This document shows positions 1 to 7,387 of a DNA stretch of 36,374 nt, one piece after another (position 1 is the stretch's first letter; every line of letters starts with the position of its first letter). The position numbers and the translations under genes were made by a program. Source of the stretch: Betaproteobacteria bacterium. Lineage in GTDB: Bacteria > Pseudomonadota > Gammaproteobacteria > Burkholderiales > Rhodocyclaceae. Under the pieces are notes generated by a model that saw only the letters and a program-made list of their open reading frames with translations, did no database searches and was not told the origin of the DNA. Location of the stretch: positions 1-36,374 of the forward strand of contig WQZF01000020.1 in NCBI GenBank assembly GCA_009780885.1, read 5' to 3'.

Positions 1-114
1 CGGCTGGACGTCCGCCCGATCCTTGGAACGGAGTTGTACGTGGGGAATGGGAAGGATGCGGAGGAGATGATGAGGAACGGGCGGTATTGCGGGGCGTTCA
101 AGGTGGCTCCTTAA
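1..114 (+). CDS. 3' end of a secreted repeat-protein gene (partial)
   Basis: Reading from base 1, the frame gives 37 residues ending YCGAFKVAP and a TAA stop. The start lies outside the window. The visible residues (…ELYVGNGKDAEEMMRNGRYCGAFKVAP) match the last residues of the FN3-like exported protein at 15596-17779 (…YIGIGTDPEEMLLNKRYCGAFKVAP), so the two proteins share a C-terminal module and are probably paralogs. The rest of this protein cannot be judged. Function unknown; by analogy with the full-length relative it is likely exported. Confidence 0.8.
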   Translation, partial: RLDVRPILGTELYVGNGKDAEEMMRNGRYCGAFKVAP

Positions 115-164
115 ACTCAACCGCCCCGCCCTTCGGGCACCCCTCCACGGAGGGGAATTGGACA

Positions 165-187
165 GCGGCGCTCTTGAAGAGCGCCGT
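165..187 (+). terminator. Hairpin terminator candidate after the partial gene
   Basis: GGCGCTCT-TGA-AGAGCGCC is a perfect 8-bp stem, extendable by one C-G pair, followed by a weak T-rich stretch (TTGGTTTTAT). It lies about 50 bp after the stop at 114 and is a plausible intrinsic terminator for that gene. Confidence 0.5.
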
Positions 188-199
188 TGGTTTTATCTC

Positions 200-301
200 C
201 GGCGCGAAGCGCCGCAAGACAAAGCCCCCTTTCCAAAGGGGGTGGCGGCGAAGCCGTCGGGGGTTTGGGGGTTGAAACCTCATTTCCGGCGCTTCGCGCC
301 G
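200..301. repeat. Inverted 15-bp repeat in a highly structured intergenic stretch
   Basis: The 330 bp between 115 and 446 hold no convincing gene. CGGCGCGAAGCGCCG (200-214) and its exact reverse complement (287-301) flank a further hairpin CCCCCTTT-CC-AAAGGGGG (225-242). Each 15-mer is itself a near-palindrome. The stretch could fold as nested hairpins in RNA. No function is evident. Confidence 0.6.
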
Positions 302-379
302 CTCGACGGGGAAGCGCAGGCGCATATTGCGGGCAAGATGCCCGAAATACCTGAATCCGTGGCGCTGCGTGTTGGGAAG

Positions 380-418
380 ATACGGTGATTTCTGCTAACC
401 TTCGCAGGTTCACCGTAT
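380..418 (+). other. Stem-loop upstream of the nitronate monooxygenase gene
   Basis: ATACGGTGA (380-388) pairs with TCACCGTAT (410-418), and an inner stem AACCT-TCGC-AGGTT sits in the loop. Four T bases follow at 417-420. It ends 28 bp before the ATG at 447, so it is either a weak terminator of upstream transcription or a leader structure. Confidence 0.45.
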
Positions 419-446
419 TTTGGCGGCATCGAAACAGGATTGATTG

Positions 447-1625
447 ATGACTTTCAGCGCAGCGCCCCCCGACTCTATTTTTCCCCCCCTCAGAATCAAG
501 GATAAAACACTCCTCCCCATCGTCCAGGGGGGAATGGGCGTGGGGATTTCCGCGCATCGGCTGGCAGGCTCCGTTGCCGCCGAACATGCGATGGGAACGA
601 TTGCCAGCGTCGATTTACGCCGGCATCACCCCGATTTGATGGAGAAAACCGGACGCTCGCGCGACCGCGCCGCGATCGAGGAGGCCAATCTGGTGGCGCT
701 CGACCGGGAGATCTGCGCGGCGCAAAAAATCGCCAGTGGACGCGGGATGATCGCGGTCAATGTGATGCGCGCCGTGACCCAATATATCGATTATGTGCAA
801 CAGTCCTGCAAATCAGGCGCCGAGGCGATTGTGATGGGGGCGGGGCTGCCGCTCGATCTTCCGGAGATGACGAAGGATTTTCCGAAAGTGGCGTTGATCC
901 CGATTTTGTCGGATGTGCGCGGCGTGGTTCTGCTCCTGAAAAAATGGATGCGCAGGAACCGCCTGCCCGACGCGATCGTGATCGAGCATCCGAAGCATGC
1001 CGGCGGTCATCTGGGCGCGGCGAAAAAGGAAGACATCGGCGATGCGCGTTTCGATTTTTCGACGGTGATTCCCGGCGTGCTCGAAGCCTTCGAGAAAATG
1101 GGGCTGGCGCAGGAAAAAATCCCGCTGATTCCCGCCGGCGGGATCAATTCGCACCAGCAGGTGAAGGAATTGATCGGCATGGGCGCTTCCGCCGTGCAAT
1201 TGGGAACTGCGTTCGCGGTGTCCGAGGAAAGCGATGCCGATATCGAATTCAAGAAAGTCCTGGCGCAGGCGCGCAAGCAGGATGTGGTGGAGTTCATGAG
1301 TTGTTCCGGCCTGCCTGCGCGCGCGGTGAAAACACCGTGGCTGGAAAAATATTTGCGGCGCGAGGAAAAATTACAGGCGGCCACCAACACCAACCATAAA
1401 TGCACGTTGGCCTGGGAATGCCTGTTGCAATGCGGGCTGCGCGATGGAATCGCGAAATTCGGCCAGTTTTGCATCGACAACCAGTTGGCCGCCGCAGTGC
1501 GCGGCGATGTCGAAAAGGGGCTGTTTTTTCGCGGATCGGAAACGCTGCCCTTCGGTTCCGCAATTCGCCCTGTGCGCGAGTTGATCCAGTATCTGCTGAC
1601 CGGCGAAAAACCTCAATTGGCGTAG
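447..1625 (+). CDS. Nitronate monooxygenase family flavoprotein
   Basis: A 392-residue FMN-dependent TIM-barrel protein of the nitronate monooxygenase (2-nitropropane dioxygenase) family, which oxidises alkyl nitronates. Visible family signatures are the N-terminal PIVQGGMGVGIS loop, HAGGHLG around residue 187 (family active-site His region) and IPAGGINS…GASAVQLGTAF (phosphate/FMN binding). ATG 447 was preferred over TTG 444 because an AGGA box at 436-439 sits 7 bp upstream. The C-terminal part carries a Cys pattern C-x5-C-x3-C-x12-C (HKCTLAWECLLQC…FC), unusual for a plain flavin oxidase. It is monocistronic by spacing; the next genes are on the opposite strand. The true substrate is unknown. 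Confidence 0.85.
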   Translation: MTFSAAPPDSIFPPLRIKDKTLLPIVQGGMGVGISAHRLAGSVAAEHAMGTIASVDLRRHHPDLMEKTGRSRDRAAIEEANLVALDREICAAQKIASGRGMIAVNVMRAVTQYIDYVQQSCKSGAEAIVMGAGLPLDLPEMTKDFPKVALIPILSDVRGVVLLLKKWMRRNRLPDAIVIEHPKHAGGHLGAAKKEDIGDARFDFSTVIPGVLEAFEKMGLAQEKIPLIPAGGINSHQQVKELIGMGASAVQLGTAFAVSEESDADIEFKKVLAQARKQDVVEFMSCSGLPARAVKTPWLEKYLRREEKLQAATNTNHKCTLAWECLLQCGLRDGIAKFGQFCIDNQLAAAVRGDVEKGLFFRGSETLPFGSAIRPVRELIQYLLTGEKPQLA

Positions 1626-1665
1626 GATGGGTTTCGCTTCGCTCTCTCCATCCTGCAGATGAATA

Positions 1666-1956
1666 TCAGGAAATACTCGTCGCGCGGGCGATGGCGTCGC
1701 CGAACAGGTGGACGAGAAGCGTGATCAGCGGCAGCATCAGGAAATACAGCCGCATCATGAAGCGGATGCGGCGATTGGCATGTGGCAGTTCCATGAAATG
1801 GTCGATGACCATGCGGCCCTTGATGCCGATGATCGCGGCAACCAGCAGGGTGATCCCCAGCCCTGCCTCGAAACTTGCTTCTGCAATCCATGCGCTCACG
1901 AGCGTCAATCCAATCAGGAAGATCCAGACGTAGTCGCAGCGGCGTTCGGGGCTCAT
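1666..1956 (-). CDS. norF: NorF-like / cytochrome oxidase subunit IV-like membrane protein
   Basis: A 96-residue protein beginning MSPERRCDYVW with three hydrophobic helices (about residues 9-26, 31-48 and 68-90), the size and layout of the NorF/COX4-like family. A longer frame exists, but the internal ATG at 1956 has an AGGAA box 9 bp upstream. It starts 16 bp after the norE stop, so the two are co-transcribed. NorF is a small accessory protein that, with NorE, supports full nitric oxide reductase activity in denitrifiers. The norCB genes are about 28 kb away. The family call rests on size, topology and the norE neighbour rather than on a catalytic motif. Confidence 0.65.
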   Translation of the reverse strand: MSPERRCDYVWIFLIGLTLVSAWIAEASFEAGLGITLLVAAIIGIKGRMVIDHFMELPHANRRIRFMMRLYFLMLPLITLLVHLFGDAIARATSIS

Positions 1957-1972
1957 GCTTCGATTCCTTTTT

Positions 1973-2584
1973 TTAGCGCAGCACGTAGAGCAGCGGGAAG
2001 ATGCCCAGCCAGGCCAGGTCGATGGCGTGCCAGTACGAGGCGAAGGCTTCCAGCCCTTCGTAGCCCTGCGATGAATAGGCGCCCATCTTGGTGCGCACGA
2101 GGACAAAGAGAATTCCCAGGCTGCCCCAGAAGACATGCACCAGATGGTTCAGCGTCAGGTAGTAATAAACGGTGAAGAAGGCGCTGCTGCTGATGCGGAT
2201 TCCCTGGGAGGTATACCACCGGTATTCAAGGAATTTCACGACGAGGTACGAGAGCCCCATCATGAGCGCCAGGAAAAGCCAGCGTATCGCGCTCTTGATC
2301 CGGTCGCCGCGTACTGCGTGCAATGCCCGGACGACGAAAAAGCTGCTGGTCAGCATGAAAACGGTGTTGGCCGTGCCCGCACTCGTGGCAAGCCGCGTCG
2401 GGCCTTCCTGGAAGACCGCAGGAAAATGGGATTTGGCAAGGAAGTAAACCGTGAACATCAGGGCAAACTCGGTCATCTCGCAATAGATGCCGACCCAAAT
2501 GCCCTTGTTGCCGGGGATGCGTCCCTGGGCTTCGGAAAAAATCGAAATCCCCCTGGGCGGGGGGAGCGTGGCGATTTCCGTCAT
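1973..2584 (-). CDS. norE: NorE, cytochrome c oxidase subunit III-like protein
   Basis: A 203-residue membrane protein of the heme-copper oxidase subunit III family, NorE branch. Five hydrophobic helices are visible. The landmarks are GNKGIWVGIYCEMTEF near residue 25, the LNHLVHVFWG helix near 148 and the ending SYWHAIDLAWLGIFPLLYVLR, the family's typical last helix. It lacks the seven helices of full COX3, which fits NorE. A CAGGAAAG ribosome site precedes the ATG. It is followed by norF in the same operon and preceded by a possible FNR/NNR box at 2642-2655. The role is accessory to NO reductase; the molecular mechanism is not settled for the family. Confidence 0.8.
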   Translation of the reverse strand: MTEIATLPPPRGISIFSEAQGRIPGNKGIWVGIYCEMTEFALMFTVYFLAKSHFPAVFQEGPTRLATSAGTANTVFMLTSSFFVVRALHAVRGDRIKSAIRWLFLALMMGLSYLVVKFLEYRWYTSQGIRISSSAFFTVYYYLTLNHLVHVFWGSLGILFVLVRTKMGAYSSQGYEGLEAFASYWHAIDLAWLGIFPLLYVLR

Positions 2585-2641
2585 TCGCTTTCCTGGAAAC
2601 GGAGAAAGAAATGATTAAATGCCTGGCAGCCATCGAGGGCT

Positions 2642-2655
2642 TTGATGCACATCGC
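2642..2655 (-). promoter_or_regulatory. Possible FNR/NNR-type box upstream of norE
   Basis: TTGAT-GCAC-ATCGC matches the FNR/NNR palindrome TTGAT-N4-ATCAA at 8 of 10 positions. Its centre is about 64 bp from the norE ATG. It is a weaker match than the sites before norC and hoxF, but its position before another nor gene makes it credible. Confidence 0.4.
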
Positions 2656-2727
2656 TTTTTCGCCCTGTCATCATCCGGAAACACACGGATCCGATACTCT
2701 CTGTTATCGCGCCCTCCAAAACCCTCT

Positions 2728-2736
2728 TGCTAGAAT
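2728..2736 (+). promoter_or_regulatory. Extended -10 promoter candidate for pyk
   Basis: TGC-TAGAAT forms an extended -10 element about 64 bp before the pyruvate kinase ATG. No good -35 is visible at 17 bp, consistent with an extended -10 promoter. Nothing else was seen in the norE-pyk gap. Confidence 0.35.
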
Positions 2737-2799
2737 GTGCGTCGATCCTTCGCCGCCTGTGGCGAGCCCCTCACAAACCGGATATCCAAGGAAAACACC

Positions 2800-4227
2800 A
2801 TGTCCCGCCATACCAAAATCGTTGCCACACTCGGTCCTGCCTCTTCCGATCCTGCCACGCTCGAAGCCTTGATTCGCGCTGGCGTCGATGTCGTGCGCCT
2901 CAATCTTTCGCACGGCAAGGCGCAGGATCATATCGACCGTGCCGCGCTCGTGCGGGAAATTTCTGCGCGTGTGGGCAGGATCGTCGGGATCCTCGCGGAT
3001 CTGCAAGGCCCGAAAATCCGGATCGGCAAATTCGAGGCCGGAAAAATAACGCTGGAACGCGGGGGGCGTTTTATTCTCGACGCTGCCTGCGAACTCGGCA
3101 ACGCCGAGCGCGTCGGCCTGGATTACCGGGATCTGCTGAGGGATGTCGGCCCCGGCTCCGTGCTGCTGCTCGACGATGGCCGGATCGTGCTCGATGTGGA
3201 ACGGGTTTCCGGCAGCGAAATCCATACCGTCGTGCGCCACGGCGGCGAGCTTTCCAACAACAAGGGGATCAACCGCCAGGGCGGCGGGCTGTCGGCCCCG
3301 GCGCTGACGCCGAAGGATATGGAGGATATCCGCACTGCGGCCGCCATTGGCGTCGATTACCTGGCCGTTTCCTTTCCCAAGAGCGCTGCGGATATGTACA
3401 TGGCGCGGCAACTGATGCGTGCTGCCGGCGGCAAGGCCCTGACGATCGCCAAGATCGAGCGGGTCGAAGCGGTTGCCGCACTCGATGAGATTCTCGATGC
3501 CGCCGACGGCGTGATGGTCGCGCGCGGCGATCTGGCCGTCGAAGTGGGCGACGCGGCAGTGCCGGCGCTGCAAAAGAAAATGATCCGCCTGGCGCGCAGC
3601 AAGAACAAACTGGCAATCACCGCGACGCAGATGATGGAATCCATGATCCAGGCGCCGACGCCGACGCGGGCGGAAGTTTCCGATGTTGCCAATGCCGTGC
3701 TCGACGGCACCGATGCAGTGATGCTCTCGGCGGAAACGGCTTCCGGAAAATATCCGGTGGAAACCGTCGAATCGATGGCGCGGATCTGCCTCGAAGCCGA
3801 GAAATCGGCCGAGATTACGCTCGATCGCGATTTTCTCGAACGCACCTTTACCCGGATCGACCAAACCATCGCGATGGCTGCGCTGTTTGCGGCCCATCAT
3901 CTGGAAGTGAAAGCCATTGCGGCCCTGACCCAATCCGGGTCTACCGCGCTGTGGATGAGCCGACTGAATTGCGGCGTCCCGGTCTATGCGCTGACGCCGG
4001 ATCCGCTGGCCCAGGCCAGGATGAGCCTCTACCGCGAAGTGCGCCCGCTGCTGATGCCGCAGGAAGGACGCGACCGCGATCAGTTGCTGCAGGACGCCGA
4101 AACCCTCCTGATTCAAAAGGGCATCGTGGAACCGGGCGATTTGATCGTTTTTACCATCGGCGAGCCGATCGGATTTTCGGGAGGAACGAACACCATGAAA
4201 ATCGTCCGCGTCGGCGGCGCTTCGTAA
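2800..4227 (+). CDS. pyk: Pyruvate kinase
   Basis: A 475-residue enzyme converting phosphoenolpyruvate and ADP to pyruvate and ATP in lower glycolysis. The barrel carries VVRLNLSHG near residue 35, ADLQGPKIRIGKF (active-site region), the IAKIER lysine motif near 220, MVARGDLAVEVG and the ATQMMESMI…PTRAEVSDVANAVLDGTDAVMLSAETASG block. The C-terminal regulatory domain ends MKIVRVGGAS. The frame is open further upstream, but ATG 2800 has AAGGA at 2788-2792 and gives the usual MSRHTKIVATLGPAS start. It stands alone, with converging hydrogenase genes beyond two repeat elements. Confidence 0.97.
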   Translation: MSRHTKIVATLGPASSDPATLEALIRAGVDVVRLNLSHGKAQDHIDRAALVREISARVGRIVGILADLQGPKIRIGKFEAGKITLERGGRFILDAACELGNAERVGLDYRDLLRDVGPGSVLLLDDGRIVLDVERVSGSEIHTVVRHGGELSNNKGINRQGGGLSAPALTPKDMEDIRTAAAIGVDYLAVSFPKSAADMYMARQLMRAAGGKALTIAKIERVEAVAALDEILDAADGVMVARGDLAVEVGDAAVPALQKKMIRLARSKNKLAITATQMMESMIQAPTPTRAEVSDVANAVLDGTDAVMLSAETASGKYPVETVESMARICLEAEKSAEITLDRDFLERTFTRIDQTIAMAALFAAHHLEVKAIAALTQSGSTALWMSRLNCGVPVYALTPDPLAQARMSLYREVRPLLMPQEGRDRDQLLQDAETLLIQKGIVEPGDLIVFTIGEPIGFSGGTNTMKIVRVGGAS

Positions 4228-4245
4228 CGAGGCGTCTGCTGCTAC

Positions 4246-4278
4246 GAATGCGGCCTCTGAATTGCCGGGTGAATAAAT
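4246..4278 (+). repeat. Short remnant of the G-tract element (copy C)
   Basis: GAATGCGGCC followed by GCCGGGTGAATAAATC reproduces the last part of the element at 35931-36304 (reverse strand: GAATGCGGCC, about 45 bp, then GTGCCGGGTGAATAATC), with the middle missing. It lies 19 bp after the pyk stop and 28 bp before a 76-bp repeat, as in copy A at 18.4 kb. Confidence 0.5.
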
Positions 4279-4306
4279 CAAAAACGCTCTGGCTTTTTTG
4301 AGGAAT

Positions 4307-4382
4307 TTTTCTAAATTAGAATCAAGAATTCATGATTCATACTCACTACAGTAGCCAACTATTATTTAAGTAATTTAGAAAA
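4307..4382 (+). repeat. 76-bp terminal-inverted-repeat element, copy 1
   Basis: AT-rich 76-bp unit starting TTTTCTAAATT and ending AATTTAGAAAA. The internal CACTACAGTAG and TATTATTTAAG match the other copies in reverse, so this copy reads in the sense of pyk, which ends 79 bp upstream. It sits between the convergent pyk and hoxH genes. Confidence 0.85.
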
Positions 4383-4392
4383 TCCGGGCCAA

Positions 4393-4426
4393 ACACATAC
4401 GCCGCCATGAAACGGCGGCGCAGTGT
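4393..4426 (-). terminator. Hairpin downstream of hoxH
   Basis: On the minus strand CGCCGCC-GTTTCAT-GGCGGCG forms a 7-bp GC stem, flanked by a further ACAC/GTGT pairing. It follows the hoxH stop by about 28 bp. There is no clear T run, so it may act as a 3'-end stabiliser rather than an intrinsic terminator. Confidence 0.45.
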
Positions 4427-4453
4427 GGAAAGGATGCCTCGCTGCTGAAAGTT

Positions 4454-5926
4454 TCAGATGAAATCCGCGCCCCGTGTCCGGGTGTCGATCACGGTTCCGT
4501 CGGTGTTGACGAGTTCGACTTGCAGCGGCATTTGGCCCAGCGCGTGGGTGGCGCAGGAAAGGCAGGGATCGTAGGCGCGAATGGCGACTTCGATGTGGTT
4601 GAGCAGGCCTTCGGTGACGCGCTCGCCATCGAGGTATTCGCGCGCGACGCTGCGGATGGCTTCGTTCATCGGCTGGTTGTTGCTGGTGGTCGAAACGATG
4701 AGGTTGCACATCGTCACGAGATCGTCGTCGCCGACATGGTAGTGGTGGAACAGGGTGCCGCGCGGGGCTTCGATGATGCCGATGCCTTCGGAGGCGCGCT
4801 TTCCCTGGCGAAGCAGGTCATTGCCTTGCAGGTCGGGATCGTCGAGCATGTCGCGGATTTTTTCGGCGCAATGGACGACTTCGATCATCCGCGCCCAGTG
4901 GTAGGCCAGCGTGGCGTGATTGACCGGCTTGGCGGTGTCCATGAATTGCTGGCGCATTTCTTCGGCCAGCGGCGTGTCGATGAAGTCGCAGTTCTGCACC
5001 CGGGCCAGCGGCCCGACCTTGTACCAGCCAATCTCCCGGCCAAGCGCGGTGATGTGCGGAAACTTCATGTAGCTCCAGGATTTGACTTCCTCGGTGATCA
5101 CTTTGTGGTAATCGCGGTTGTCGACCTTGTCGAAGATGATCTTTCTCTTCGAGTCGCGGGCGCGGAGAAGGCCGTCGTAGAGTTCGAGCGCGCCGTCCGG
5201 ACGCACCAGCGAGAGAAGGTTGGATTCGCAGCGGGCAAAATTTTCGTAGAGCGGCAGGTTGCTGTAGTAGAGGCGCTTGCACAGTTCGACGGCGCCGACG
5301 CTCCAGTCGATCATCTGTCCGATGTCCTGCTTGAGGAAAGCGATTTCTTCCTTGTTGAGCGATTTGTGGATGCCGCCGGGCACGGAGCTGATGCCGTGAA
5401 CTTTCTTGCCGGCGGTCAGGCGGATGACTTCCTGCCCGTATTTGCGGAGCAGCACGCCCTGGCGGGCGATATCGGGATATTCGGCGGCAACGTTCAGGAT
5501 GTTGCGCTTGCCGACTTCGGCATCGAAGCCAAAAAGCAGATCAGGCGAGGCGAGGTGGAAGAAGTGCACGGCGTGCGATTGCAAAACCTGGCCAAAGTGC
5601 ATCAGGCGGCGCATTTTTTCGGCGGTCGGGGAAATCTGCGGCGCACCGACGACCCAGTCGAGCGCCTTCGATCCAGCCAGGTGGTGGCTGACCGGGCAGA
5701 TGCCGCAGAGGCGCTGGACAACGACCGGAACTTCCCAGTAGGGGCGTCCCTGGATGAAACGCTCGAAGCCGCGAAATTCGACAATGTGCAGGCGCACTTG
5801 ATGCACATGATTGTTGTCGTCGAGCAGGATCGTGACCTTGCCATGGCCTTCGACGCGGGAAACCGGGTCGATGGCGATCCGTTTCAGGTTTTCGGGATGG
5901 GAGGCGGTTTCAAGTGCAAAGCTCAT
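4454..5926 (-). CDS. hoxH: NAD-reducing [NiFe] hydrogenase large subunit HoxH
   Basis: A 490-residue catalytic subunit of a group 3d bidirectional hydrogenase, carrying the Ni-Fe(CN)2CO site. The N-terminal motif is RLCGICPVSHH (C74, C77) and the C-terminal motif DPCLSCATH (C455, C458, H461), giving all four nickel-site cysteines. The 29 residues after H461 are the expected C-terminal extension removed by a maturation protease (HoxW type); no such gene is in the window. AAGGAA precedes the ATG. It is the last gene of hoxFUYH, 91 bp after hoxY. The length matches known HoxH (about 488). Confidence 0.96.
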   Translation of the reverse strand: MSFALETASHPENLKRIAIDPVSRVEGHGKVTILLDDNNHVHQVRLHIVEFRGFERFIQGRPYWEVPVVVQRLCGICPVSHHLAGSKALDWVVGAPQISPTAEKMRRLMHFGQVLQSHAVHFFHLASPDLLFGFDAEVGKRNILNVAAEYPDIARQGVLLRKYGQEVIRLTAGKKVHGISSVPGGIHKSLNKEEIAFLKQDIGQMIDWSVGAVELCKRLYYSNLPLYENFARCESNLLSLVRPDGALELYDGLLRARDSKRKIIFDKVDNRDYHKVITEEVKSWSYMKFPHITALGREIGWYKVGPLARVQNCDFIDTPLAEEMRQQFMDTAKPVNHATLAYHWARMIEVVHCAEKIRDMLDDPDLQGNDLLRQGKRASEGIGIIEAPRGTLFHHYHVGDDDLVTMCNLIVSTTSNNQPMNEAIRSVAREYLDGERVTEGLLNHIEVAIRAYDPCLSCATHALGQMPLQVELVNTDGTVIDTRTRGADFI

Positions 5927-6017
5927 GGCGGTTCCTTGGTGGGAAGGCCCGCCGGAAATACTGTTCCGGCAGGCATGGTTCTGTTCGCTGGGTTTTTAAA
6001 ACCGTGATGACGCGGAC

Positions 6018-6602
6018 TCAGTCGTATTTGATCAGCGCATAGGAAAGGCGCGGAATCCGCCGGGTAACGAGCGCGCTGACAAACTGCCAGATGGCGTCGC
6101 CCGAAGGCGGGCAGCCGGGCAGGAAGTAATCGATACGCACGATTTCGTTGACGGGGCGCACCTTGTCGAGCAGGAGCGGCAACTCACGGTCATTCGGAAT
6201 GCCGGGGTTCTCTATGGCGATGGCCGGGGTGCAGTAGGCTTCGGCCAGGCATTCGCCGACGTCGATCGTATTGCGCGCGGCAGGCAGGCCACCGTTGATC
6301 GCGCAGGCGCCGAGGGCGACCAGGGTTTTGCAGTTGGCGCGGAATTCGCGCAACACATGGACGTTTTCCGCGTTGCAGACGCCGCCTTCGATCAGGCCGA
6401 CATCGCAGGGACCGCAGTGTTTGATGTCGGTGATCGGGGAGCGGTCGAAATCGACAATTTCGGCCAGTTGCAGGATGCGTTCGTCGATATCGAGCAGCGA
6501 CATGTGGCAGCCGAAACAGCCGCACAGGCTGGTGGTAGCGATCCGTGGTTTCCGTGGGATGGATTCGGAGAGGGTTTTATGATGACTGATTTCGGTGCTC
6601 AT
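6018..6602 (-). CDS. hoxY: NAD-reducing hydrogenase small subunit HoxY
   Basis: A 194-residue electron-transfer subunit that pairs with HoxH and carries the proximal [4Fe-4S] cluster. Cluster-ligand stretches are SLCGCFGCHMSLLD (residues 25-38), CGPCDVGLIEGGVCN, ALGACAINGG and LPGCPPSGD. A longer frame exists, but the ATG at 6602 has a GGAGG site about 10 bp upstream and overlaps the hoxU stop by 4 bp (ATGA), a normal coupled arrangement. The length is close to the family norm of about 200. Confidence 0.95.
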   Translation of the reverse strand: MSTEISHHKTLSESIPRKPRIATTSLCGCFGCHMSLLDIDERILQLAEIVDFDRSPITDIKHCGPCDVGLIEGGVCNAENVHVLREFRANCKTLVALGACAINGGLPAARNTIDVGECLAEAYCTPAIAIENPGIPNDRELPLLLDKVRPVNEIVRIDYFLPGCPPSGDAIWQFVSALVTRRIPRLSYALIKYD

Positions 6603-7387
6603 TTTGACGCCTCCAGGGACGCGAGGGATACGACGGAGATTGGCGTGGCGTCGTAAGTGCGTTTTCCGATCGGAGTGGAAAAACCGACGTGTTTTTTCAG
6701 GATCGCGCCCACCGGGCAGATGTTCGCGGCGCGGTCGGCGGCGGAAAAATCGGTGTCGCCGAGCTTGCCGGTTCTGGAATTGATGCACAAGTGCTTTTTG
6801 ATGCCGCGTCCGGTCAGCGCAAAGATGTGTTTCCCATCTACGTCGCGGCTGGCGCGAACGCAGAGTTCGCAGAAGATGCAGCGGTTGAAGTCGATGAAAA
6901 CATCGGGGTGCGAGGCGTCAACGGTGCGGTCGGGCCAGAAATGCGAGAAGTGCGGATTCTGCATTTCGAGCTGGTAGGCGAGCGCCTGGAGGTCGCAGAA
7001 GCCGCTTTTTTCGCATCCGGGGCAGTAGTGATTGCCTTCGACGAAGATCATCTGCAACAGGGTGCGCCGCCGTCCGTTGAGTTCCGGCGTGTTGCTTTCG
7101 ACTTCCAACCCTTCGCGCGCCCGCGTGGAGCAGGCGGAAAGGTAGCGTCCATTGGCCTTGACGACACAGAGCTTGCAACTGCTGTGCGGCGGGAAATCGG
7201 GGTGCGCGCACAGGTGCGGGATATAGCGCCCGGCAGCGGTAGCCGCTTCAAGGATGGTTTGCCCGGAAGTGAAGGCAACGGGCTTTCCATCAAGGGAGAA
7301 AAGCCGTGTTTCCCTTGCCTGGAGCGCTTCGCCGGGCGCCGATGGCGCGGTGGATTTCGGCGCTTTTGCGACGGATTCGTTCGTCAT
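6599..7387 (-). CDS. hoxU: NAD-reducing hydrogenase diaphorase subunit HoxU
   Basis: A 262-residue NuoG-like ferredoxin subunit that passes electrons between HoxF and HoxY. Clusters can be placed as a plant-type [2Fe-2S] with C60, C71, C74 and C86 (SCKLC), a His-ligated [4Fe-4S] with H120, C122, C125 and C131 (NHYCPGCEKSGFC), and a further [4Fe-4S] with C170, C173, C176 (CIFCELC) and C224 (CPVGAI). The N-terminus has an extra Ala/Pro/Ser-rich tail of about 25 residues compared with typical HoxU (about 235). It overlaps hoxF by 4 bp and hoxY by 4 bp. Confidence 0.95.
   Translation of the reverse strand: MTNESVAKAPKSTAPSAPGEALQARETRLFSLDGKPVAFTSGQTILEAATAAGRYIPHLCAHPDFPPHSSCKLCVVKANGRYLSACSTRAREGLEVESNTPELNGRRRTLLQMIFVEGNHYCPGCEKSGFCDLQALAYQLEMQNPHFSHFWPDRTVDASHPDVFIDFNRCIFCELCVRASRDVDGKHIFALTGRGIKKHLCINSRTGKLGDTDFSAADRAANICPVGAILKKHVGFSTPIGKRTYDATPISVVSLASLEASK

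Noticed and set aside
2704-4281. 525-residue open frame opposite pyruvate kinase
   Set aside because: Antisense shadow of a clearly real gene; His/Arg/Gly-rich composition without a domain.
4307-4382. 76-bp repeat as an intrinsic terminator
   Set aside because: The stem is AT-rich and followed by AAAA rather than a T run; the FN3-like gene already has a strong terminator before its copy.
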